64,000 nucleotides of DNA from Asticcacaulis sp. YBE204. Lineage in GTDB: Bacteria > Pseudomonadota > Alphaproteobacteria > Caulobacterales > Caulobacteraceae. The translations under genes were made by a program, and so were the position numbers. The notes under the pieces were generated by a model. That model was not told where the DNA came from. It ran no database searches and worked only from the letters and a program-made list of their open reading frames with translations. Shown piece by piece: positions 53,508-59,554 of the stretch (within the stretch, counting starts at the first letter, position 1; every line of letters begins with the position of its first letter). The DNA is taken from assembly GCF_000495855.1 (NCBI RefSeq), contig NZ_AWGF01000012.1:1-64000 (forward strand), read 5' to 3'.

Positions 53508-54403
53508 GGACGCTTCTGATCGCGGGGCTGATCGCCGCTGCAACGCCTGTGTGGGCGCAAACGCCTGCGCCCGCCCCGGTTCTGACCGATGCCGAAGCCC
53601 GCGCGCAGGTAAAGAAAATCACCGCCAAGAAGATCATTCTGGTCGGCGATTCGACCACTGCCGTCGTCGGCGGCTGGGGGCCGAGCTTTTGCGGCTATCA
53701 CCTGACCTCGTTCGTCTCGTGCATCAATCTGGCGCGCGGGGGCCGGTCGAGCTGGAATTACCGCGCCGAAGGATCGTGGGACATCGCTTTGGCCGAAATA
53801 AAGGCCGGAGCGCAGGCCTATAAGCAGACCTACGTCCTGATCCAGTTCGGCCATAACGACCAGCCGGGCAAGCCCGGACGGTCCACCGATCTGACGACCG
53901 AGTTTCCGCTGTTCCTCAAACAATATGTCGATGAGGTCCGCGCGGCGGGTGGTATTCCGGTGCTGGTCACGCCTTTGACGCGGCGTGGTTTCAAAGACGG
54001 CAAGGTCGAAAACGATCTGGGGCCATGGGCCGAGGCCGCGCGCAAGGTGGCAAAGGAACTGAACGTGCCGTTGGTCGATCTCTATGCTCGCTCGCAGGAA
54101 GCCGTTCAGGCTCTGGGCGCGACCGAAGCCATGAAGTTCGCTCAAAAGCCGCCTTCCGCCGAGGTGCTGGCGGCCGGCAAGACCGGCAACACCATCGCCG
54201 GGTCGACCGGCGTGGCCCCCGCGCCCAATGCCCCGGCTTTGACCGAACAGCAGATGCGTGATTCCATCGAGCCGATGGGCCAGACGAAATTGAGTTTCGA
54301 CTATACCCATCTGGGGCGTGACGGTGCGGATTTCTTCGCGACGCTGGTAACGAAGGAACTGGCCCGGGTCGTGCCGGACCTGCGCCGTGATCTGATTCCC
54401 TGA
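53504..54403 (+). CDS. CE12-family rhamnogalacturonan/pectin acetylesterase (SGNH hydrolase), secreted
   Basis: A 299-residue SGNH esterase removing acetyl groups from pectin. The signal peptide MRTLLIAGLIAAATPVWAQ starts at the ATG at 53504, which overlaps the PL10 stop. Block I is LVGDSTTAVVGGWG with nucleophile S50, block II INLARGGRSSWNYRAEGSW with Gly, block III IQFGHNDQPG with Asn, and block V FDYTHLGRDGADFFA with the Asp-His pair. The GDSTT and GHND spellings are typical of rhamnogalacturonan acetylesterases. It is last in the PL1-GH43-PL10-CE12 operon and followed by a terminator hairpin. Deacetylation would expose galacturonan to the lyases. Confidence 0.92.
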   Translation: MRTLLIAGLIAAATPVWAQTPAPAPVLTDAEARAQVKKITAKKIILVGDSTTAVVGGWGPSFCGYHLTSFVSCINLARGGRSSWNYRAEGSWDIALAEIKAGAQAYKQTYVLIQFGHNDQPGKPGRSTDLTTEFPLFLKQYVDEVRAAGGIPVLVTPLTRRGFKDGKVENDLGPWAEAARKVAKELNVPLVDLYARSQEAVQALGATEAMKFAQKPPSAEVLAAGKTGNTIAGSTGVAPAPNAPALTEQQMRDSIEPMGQTKLSFDYTHLGRDGADFFATLVTKELARVVPDLRRDLIP

Positions 54404-54412
54404 TCGGCGAGA

Positions 54413-54441
54413 CCTGATCTGACGTACCAGATCAGGCCTTT
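54413..54441 (+). terminator. Terminator hairpin of the pectin operon
   Basis: Perfect 9-bp stem CCTGATCTG / CAGATCAGG with a 6-base loop, then CCTTTAA. It begins 9 bases after the CE12 stop. The T-run is short, so termination may be incomplete. Confidence 0.7.
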
Positions 54442-54552
54442 AAGCATAGGTTATGATGGATTTTTTACAACCGCTGTGAGTTCCTCAAGGTTAATGTGCA
54501 ACCTCGATTCGGGTCTCCGGTATATGATGTCCATAGCCTTCGTCACGTTTAG

Positions 54553-54577
54553 GACACCCTTGCGGCGCAAGGGTGTC
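54553..54577 (+). terminator. 11-bp hairpin directly before the response-regulator start
   Basis: GACACCCTTGC-GGC-GCAAGGGTGTC followed by TTTGCG, ending 8 bases before the ATG at 54586. It looks like a terminator by shape but sits where a ribosome-binding site should be. It may end upstream transcripts, or act as a translation-blocking or start-protecting structure. Confidence 0.55.
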
Positions 54578-54585
54578 TTTGCGTT

Positions 54586-54981
54586 ATGAGCATGGGCACC
54601 GTCAAAACCCCGCGCATCCTGCTGGTCGAGGACAATCCCGCCAATCTGCTGGTGGCTGGTATTCTGCTCGAACGGCTGGGCTATGCCTATGATACAGCCG
54701 AAGACGGCGAAGAGGCGGTAAAGGCTTTTGAAACCGGGGCTTACGATATTATCCTCATGGACCTTCAGATGCCAGTCATGGACGGCTACGAGGCCACGCG
54801 GCGTATCCGTCAGTACGAGCGCATCAGCCGCAATACGCCGGTCAAGATCGTGGCCCTGACGGCGCATGCCTTGTCGGGCGACCGCGATGCCTGTCTGGCG
54901 GCGGGGATGGACGACTATATGTCGAAGCCATTCAAGCCCGACGAGTTACAGGCGAAACTGGATGAACTGACGTCGGTTTAG
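54586..54981 (+). CDS. Single-domain response regulator (CheY-like receiver)
   Basis: A 131-residue stand-alone receiver domain. The acidic pocket is VEDN (E15-D16), the phosphorylated Asp is D59 in LMDLQMPVMDG, the switch Thr is in ALTAHAL, and the conserved Lys is in MSKPFKP near residue 116. There is no output domain, as in DivK- or CpdR-type regulators or the detached receivers of hybrid kinases. The LMDLQMPVMDGYEATRRIR sequence is typical of receivers served by hybrid histidine kinases through phosphotransfer. No kinase is nearby. A second ATG at 54592 is an alternative start. No clear Shine-Dalgarno sequence exists because a hairpin occupies that place. Confidence 0.92.
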   Translation: MSMGTVKTPRILLVEDNPANLLVAGILLERLGYAYDTAEDGEEAVKAFETGAYDIILMDLQMPVMDGYEATRRIRQYERISRNTPVKIVALTAHALSGDRDACLAAGMDDYMSKPFKPDELQAKLDELTSV

Positions 54982-55100
54982 CCTTTCATAACCGCGCGCA
55001 TAACGTGACGCACGTCATCGGGCCGGACGCCGTCGCGTTTCATCAGCAGCCGCACGACGGGGTCGTCGAGCATCTCTTTCAGCGTCGGTTCACTGAACAT
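54978..55100 (-). CDS. 40-residue protein of unknown function
   Basis: A very short gene reading MFSEPTLKEMLDDPVVRLLM and continuing KRDGVRPDDVRHVMRAVMKG. It has AAGGGGAG 5 bases before the ATG, the strongest ribosome-binding site in this part of the window, and an upstream promoter with a Fur box (55152-55186). It is helical and charged, with no membrane span. The DGVRPDDVRHVM part looks like a small helix-turn-helix-like or bundle fold. Its stop overlaps the stop of the response-regulator gene. I know no characterised homologue. Together with its promoter it looks like a genuine iron-regulated small protein. Confidence 0.65.
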   Translation of the reverse strand: MFSEPTLKEMLDDPVVRLLMKRDGVRPDDVRHVMRAVMKG

Positions 55101-55151
55101 TTTTCTCCCCTTGGCTTCGCCGAACTTTGTTTCGCGATGAAACGGTTGCCA

Positions 55152-55186
55152 GCATTATAATGCAATGTTAATGAGAATTATTCTCA
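55152..55186. promoter_or_regulatory. Divergent promoter with perfect Fur box
   Basis: TGAGAATTATTCTCA (55172-55186) is a perfect 7-1-7 palindrome close to the classical Fur consensus. Next to it GCATTATAATGC (55152-55163) is a perfect 12-base palindrome that reads TATAAT on both strands, giving a -10 box for each divergent gene. The Fur site would cover the plus-strand start point and the minus-strand -35, so one repressor could close both promoters. Confidence 0.65.
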
Positions 55187-55206
55187 AATACAAGAGGCGA
55201 GTCGCC

Positions 55207-55695
55207 ATGAATGCACAGCCGATAACCGAAAACCGGGGCCGCGATCTGCGCAGCCTGCGCTATGTCGAACATTTCCTGACCTGGGCCTTGCGGACCTCGG
55301 TCGCCTGTTCACCGCATTGCCGGATGCTGCAAAGAGAGTTTGTCCATGCCTTCGGACCGGAGCCGTCGGCGGGGGTGCGGGCGTTTCACGACTGGCTGAT
55401 CGCGCTGTCGAAAGGCAAGCGCAAGCTGGAACTGGGGCGGCCCGGCCTGATCGAACTGACGCGCGACGAAGAGTCGTTGCTGGCGCTGCTGACCTCGGCG
55501 CAGATGGGCGAGGCCGTGCGTTTTACGGCGCAGGCGCGCTGGGTGATGGGAAGCGAGCCGCATGACGGTCTGTACGACGCGGCGCGGATGCTGATGACCC
55601 TGCTCGATCAGCGCGGTTACCGCATGGTGCCGAAGGCCTTGCCGAATGTGTCGGCGGAATGTCGGGGCAGGCCCGGCGAATTGAGAGCCGTCTGA
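55207..55695 (+). CDS. Protein of unknown function under a Fur-box promoter
   Basis: A 162-residue, predominantly helical cytosolic protein with two close Cys-His features near the start (SVACSPHCRML, residues about 34-44), which could bind metal or heme. The start is the ATG at 55207, 20 bases after the Fur box; GAGGCGAG is the probable ribosome-binding site. No family is recognised. Its 3' end overlaps cobA tail to tail by 79 bases, which is long; the C-terminal 25 residues may therefore be non-essential. The Fur box implies expression under iron limitation. The CxxxC-H cluster makes a role in iron or heme handling a reasonable but unproven guess. Confidence 0.7.
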   Translation: MNAQPITENRGRDLRSLRYVEHFLTWALRTSVACSPHCRMLQREFVHAFGPEPSAGVRAFHDWLIALSKGKRKLELGRPGLIELTRDEESLLALLTSAQMGEAVRFTAQARWVMGSEPHDGLYDAARMLMTLLDQRGYRMVPKALPNVSAECRGRPGELRAV

Positions 55696-56423
55696 ATCTC
55701 GACGCGCGCAAAGCGGAACGCGTCGCCGATCCCGATCAGCACCGGACCTTCGAAAGCGGCCTCGGCGACCTGTGTAGCTAGATCATACAGACGGCCCTTA
55801 AGCGCGTTGGCGTAAGCGCGTCCGGCGTTTTCAACGATCACGATGGGGGTGTGCGGATCGCGACCGGCAGCCAGCAGATGCGCTTGAATATGGGCGGCAT
55901 TGTGCGACGACATATAGAAGACTAACGACACGCCGGGATCGGACACGGCGGCATCTTTCAGGTCGATGCTGCCGTCCTTAGTCCGCCCGGTCAGGAAGGT
56001 GACCGACCGCGCTTCGCCACGATGGGTGAGGGGAAAGGCGAACTGCGCCGCCGCCGCCGAGGCCGCCGTCACACCAGGCAGGGTTTTGTGGTCGATTGCG
56101 TGCTGATCGAGGTAGTCGCGCTCTTCTTCGACGCGCCCGAACACCGACGGGTCACCGCCCTTGAGCCGCACGACGTGCAGGCCCTTGCGCGCCAGACGCA
56201 CCATCAGGGCATTGGTCTTGTCCTGCGAAACGCTTAGCCGGTCACCGCGTTTGCCGACGCAGATTTTCACGCATTTGTCGGGGGCCAGCGCCAGAATATC
56301 CTCGCTGACCAGGGCGTCGTAAAGCAGGGCCTGCGCCGATTCCAGCGTTTTGAACGCGCCCAAGGTCAGGTGGTCGGCATCGCCCGGACCCGCGCCGACG
56401 AGGGAAACAAAACCGTTAGGCAT
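55617..56423 (-). CDS. cobA: Uroporphyrinogen-III C-methyltransferase
   Basis: A 268-residue S-adenosylmethionine-dependent enzyme that methylates uroporphyrinogen III at C2 and C7 to precorrin-2, the precursor of siroheme. Landmarks are VSLVGAGPGDADHLTLGA (residues 6-23), VGKRGDRLSVSQ, VVRLKGGDPSVFGRV, LPGVTAASAAAA and FPLTHRGEARSV, all standard for CobA/SumT. It lacks the CysG N-terminal dehydrogenase/chelatase domain, so those steps must be done by another protein. It overlaps the nasA stop by 8 bases and is last in the nitrate operon, where it provides siroheme for NirB. Confidence 0.93.
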   Translation of the reverse strand: MPNGFVSLVGAGPGDADHLTLGAFKTLESAQALLYDALVSEDILALAPDKCVKICVGKRGDRLSVSQDKTNALMVRLARKGLHVVRLKGGDPSVFGRVEEERDYLDQHAIDHKTLPGVTAASAAAAQFAFPLTHRGEARSVTFLTGRTKDGSIDLKDAAVSDPGVSLVFYMSSHNAAHIQAHLLAAGRDPHTPIVIVENAGRAYANALKGRLYDLATQVAEAAFEGPVLIGIGDAFRFARVEIQTALNSPGLPRHSADTFGKAFGTMR

Positions 56424-59073
56424 CGACTTTTTCCTTCTTCATGGCGTGTTTCAGCAGGCACTGTTTCAGTTCGCCCTTGCACGAACCGCACGAGGTGCCG
56501 GCGGTCGTGACCTCGCCGATCTCTTCGACCGTTTTGGCCCCGTCGGCGATGGCGGCAGTGATGGCGATTTCGCCCACCGAGCGACAGGCGCAGATGATGC
56601 GGCCCTTATCCTGCATCCCCGGCAGACGTCCGATAATCAGCGCGGCGCGATGGGCATCGGTCAGTGCGTCGTCGCCGAAGCGCTCCAGCAGCCAGTCGCG
56701 CGGCGGCAGCTTCTTGTGGATCGGCGTCACGAAAATCGCCCGCGTCAGGCGGTCGTTTTCGACACGCACCCGGCGGGTCACGCCGGTCGTGGCGTCGTCC
56801 AGCGTCAGGCTGGCCACGAAGGCCGAAACGTCCAGCGGCGCAATTCCGGCGATCTCGAAACAGTCGGCGTGGGCGTGGGTCGTCCGCCGCCAGATGGTAT
56901 CGTCGCTCCATTGCGGCAGTTCGCCGTCGAAGTCGCGCGGGGTCATGACAAAGCCGTGCCACGCCTCGTTATAGGCTTTGACATTGGCCGGGGTGTGCTT
57001 GAATTCCGGCTGACCCGACATCGGATCGACCGCCGGATTGACGAGCTGGTTCGAGCGTCCGTATGGCGCGAACTGCCGCGTCCAGTGCATCGGCACGGAG
57101 AGGTTGCCTTCGCGCACGTCATCCGTCACGCGGGCCTTGAGGATCGCCTCGCCATAGGCCGTGGTCACGACGGCCAGCCGTCCGTCCTTGATATGCAGGC
57201 GGCGTGCGTCTTTGGGGTGGATATCGAGCAGGGGCTCGGTCAGGTGGCGGTTCAGTTCTGGGGCTAGGGCCGTGCGGGTCATGGTATGCCAGTGGTCGCG
57301 CACGCGGGTCGAGTTGAGATGGAACGGAAACTCCGGCGTCGTTTGATTGGCGGGGCCGCGGACGATCGGTGGCACCAGCCGCGCCCGCCCGTTGGGCGTA
57401 TTGAACCTGCCGTCAGAGAACAACCGCGTCGTGGGCAATCCATCGGCTTTAAACGGCCAGCGCACCGGTTGCAGGGCGTCGTATTCGGCTTTCGACATGC
57501 CCGCCAAACCGCCGAGATCAAGGAAGCGCTTACCGTTGTTCTCGAACGCTGTCAGGCCCGCATGTTCGGCGAAAACCTCATCCGGCCCGGCCCAGTCGAA
57601 CGCCGTTTCCCACGCCGCATTCATCCGCCGCCCGACCTCGGCGATGATCGCCCAGTCGGGACGGACCTGACCGGGCAGGGGCGTCAGGTTGCGCTGACGC
57701 GAAATGACGCGCTCACTATTGGTGACCGTGCCGTCCTTTTCGCCCCACGCGGCGGCAGGTAGCTGGATGTGCGCCATGTCCATCGTGTCGGTGCGCGCGA
57801 TGACGTCCGACACAACGACCAGTTCGCAGTTCGACAGGGCTTCGTGGATCTTGTTGGTGTCGGGCATGGAGACCATCGGATTGGTCGCCATGATCCAGAT
57901 AGCCTTGATCTTGCCACTGCGCACGGCCTCGAACATGTCGACGGCTTTCAGGCCGGCTTTCGGCGCGATGGTCGGCGAATCCCAGTAGCGCTGAACCAGC
58001 GATTTCGAGGCCTCGTCGAAATCCATATGCGCCGCCAGCATGTTGGCCAGCCCGCCGACCTCGCGCCCGCCCATGGCGTTGGGTTGCCCGGTGATCGAGA
58101 ACGGCGCGGCCCCCGGCTTGCCGATCTTGCCTGACAAAAGGTGGGCGTTGATCAGGGCCAGACCCTTGTGGACGCCCTGCGCCGACTGGTTCGAGCCCAT
58201 GGAGAACAGGCTGACGACTTTGGGCGTATGCAAAAAGGCGTCGTAGAATTTTTTCAGATCGATCGTCGAGATGCCGCAGTCCTCGGCCACGGCTTCGATG
58301 CTCTGGTCGTCGGCGCTCAAAGCGGCCATCAGACGCGAATAGCCCTGCGTATGCGCGTCGATAAAGTCGTGATCCAGCGCGTCGCGGGCGATCAGATGCG
58401 CGCACAGGCCGTTCCACAGGCGGATATCGGTCTGCGGCCGGATCATCAGGTGCAGGTCGGCGGCCTTGGCGGTATCGGTGCGTTTGGGATCGATGCAGAC
58501 GCGGAACTGGTTCTGACGGGTCTCGATGCGGCGATAGAGGACCGGGTGCGTCCAGGCGGCGTTGTGACCGCTGAACACCAGCATGTCGGCCTCGGTCAGG
58601 TCGTCATAGGTGCCGGGGACGAGATCGGCCCCGAAGGCCTGTTTGTGCGCGGCGACGGCCGAACTCATGCACAGGCGCGAATTGGTGTCGACATTGGCCG
58701 TGCCGATATAGCCCTTGGCCAGTTTGTTGACGGCGTAATAGTCCTCAGTAAGTAACTGACCTGACACATAAAAAGCGATCGCGTCCGGACCGTGTTCGGC
58801 GACGACCTGAGCGAATTTGGCCGCGACCTGCGACAGGGCCTCGTCCCACGTGGCCGTTTCAAGCTGACCGTTGCGGCGGATGCGCGGCTCCAGCAGACGG
58901 CCTTCGAGGCCGAACGTATTGCCGAGCGCCGTACCTTTCGAACACAGGCGACCCTGATTGGCCGGGTGCGTGTCGTCGCCCCTGACCGTCATTTTGCGAC
59001 CTTCGAGCGACGCCTTGACCCCGCAGCCGACGCCGCAATAGGGGCAGGTGGTTTGGTGAGGGGTGGGGGTCAT
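56416..59073 (-). CDS. nasA: Assimilatory nitrate reductase, catalytic subunit
   Basis: An 885-residue cytoplasmic molybdoenzyme reducing nitrate to nitrite. The N-terminal [4Fe-4S] site is CPYCGVGCGVK with C10, C13 and C17, plus C44 in GRLCSKG. The Mo-bis-MGD domains follow (GSNQSAQGVHKGLALINAHL in two parts, NPMVSMPDT). The C-terminal 60 residues are a BFD-like [2Fe-2S] domain (CACRSVGEIAITAAIADGAK, then TSCGSCKGELKQCL), present in the long NasA type that takes electrons directly from a reductase. The start is the ATG at 59073; the open frame runs much further, but through the hairpin repeat and over nirD. It lies between nirD and cobA. Confidence 0.94.
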   Translation of the reverse strand: MTPTPHQTTCPYCGVGCGVKASLEGRKMTVRGDDTHPANQGRLCSKGTALGNTFGLEGRLLEPRIRRNGQLETATWDEALSQVAAKFAQVVAEHGPDAIAFYVSGQLLTEDYYAVNKLAKGYIGTANVDTNSRLCMSSAVAAHKQAFGADLVPGTYDDLTEADMLVFSGHNAAWTHPVLYRRIETRQNQFRVCIDPKRTDTAKAADLHLMIRPQTDIRLWNGLCAHLIARDALDHDFIDAHTQGYSRLMAALSADDQSIEAVAEDCGISTIDLKKFYDAFLHTPKVVSLFSMGSNQSAQGVHKGLALINAHLLSGKIGKPGAAPFSITGQPNAMGGREVGGLANMLAAHMDFDEASKSLVQRYWDSPTIAPKAGLKAVDMFEAVRSGKIKAIWIMATNPMVSMPDTNKIHEALSNCELVVVSDVIARTDTMDMAHIQLPAAAWGEKDGTVTNSERVISRQRNLTPLPGQVRPDWAIIAEVGRRMNAAWETAFDWAGPDEVFAEHAGLTAFENNGKRFLDLGGLAGMSKAEYDALQPVRWPFKADGLPTTRLFSDGRFNTPNGRARLVPPIVRGPANQTTPEFPFHLNSTRVRDHWHTMTRTALAPELNRHLTEPLLDIHPKDARRLHIKDGRLAVVTTAYGEAILKARVTDDVREGNLSVPMHWTRQFAPYGRSNQLVNPAVDPMSGQPEFKHTPANVKAYNEAWHGFVMTPRDFDGELPQWSDDTIWRRTTHAHADCFEIAGIAPLDVSAFVASLTLDDATTGVTRRVRVENDRLTRAIFVTPIHKKLPPRDWLLERFGDDALTDAHRAALIIGRLPGMQDKGRIICACRSVGEIAITAAIADGAKTVEEIGEVTTAGTSCGSCKGELKQCLLKHAMKKEKVDA

Positions 59074-59098
59074 AAGGCGCAGACGGTCTCGCAGTCTT

Positions 59099-59218
59099 CC
59101 CCTCTCCCCCATTCTTGCTTTTCGGGGGGAGAGGGTGGCCCAAAGGGCCGGGTGAGGGGGTGTTAAGGACACCGAGCAGGCCCCCTCACCCCAACCCTCT
59201 CCCCACAGGGGAGAGGGG
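59099..59218. repeat. Multi-hairpin palindromic repeat between nirD and nasA
   Basis: Four inverted pairs in 120 bases: CCCTCTCCCCC/GGGGGGAGAGGG (59100-59135), GGCCC-AAA-GGGCC (about 59137-59149), GGTGAGGGGG/CCCCCTCACC (59151-59190) and CCCTCTCCCC-ACA-GGGGAGAGGG (59195-59217). It is a mosaic REP-type element common in GC-rich alphaproteobacteria. It lies inside the nas operon and could reduce nasA expression relative to nirBD or stabilise the nirBD part of the message. Confidence 0.8.
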
Positions 59219-59221
59219 GGT

Positions 59222-59554
59222 TTAACGAAGGCCCAGCAAAATGCGGTCATCCTCGATGCGCAACGGCACGGTCGGCGTGCAGCCCTTGCCCGCGTCGGCC
59301 CCGATCGCTTCACCGGACTCCAGCGAAAACGACCAGTTATGCAGCGGACAAGCGATGTGGCGACCATGGACGATGCCTTCGGACAGAGGGCCGCCCTTGT
59401 GTGGGCATTTGTCCATGACGGCGTAGTATTCGTTGTCCACGGTGCGAAAGACCGCGATGGCCCCCAGATCCGTATCCACCCGGCGCGCGCCCTGATGCGG
59501 CACGTCGATCGCCGCCCCCACATCCACCCATTTCAAATCGACATTGACGTTCAT
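59222..59554 (-). CDS. nirD: Nitrite reductase [NAD(P)H] small subunit, Rieske-type
   Basis: A 110-residue Rieske-fold protein, partner of NirB. Unlike many NirD proteins that have lost the cluster ligands, it keeps both pairs, CPHKGGPLSEG and CPLHNWSFSLESG, so it should hold a [2Fe-2S] cluster. The start is the ATG at 59554, which overlaps the nirB stop by 4 bases (ATGA); longer frames run back over nirB. It is followed by the palindromic repeat and then nasA. Function: supports six-electron reduction of nitrite to ammonium in the cytoplasm. Confidence 0.93.
   Translation of the reverse strand: MNVNVDLKWVDVGAAIDVPHQGARRVDTDLGAIAVFRTVDNEYYAVMDKCPHKGGPLSEGIVHGRHIACPLHNWSFSLESGEAIGADAGKGCTPTVPLRIEDDRILLGLR

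Noticed and set aside
54413-54577. The two hairpins as a riboswitch for the response-regulator gene
   Set aside because: Each is a simple isolated stem without conserved junctions or alternative pairing between them that I can find.
59074-59523. 150-residue N-terminal extension of NasA
   Set aside because: It is encoded by the palindromic repeat and an alternative frame of nirD; the CPYCGVGC cluster normally lies near the N-terminus, as it does from 59073.
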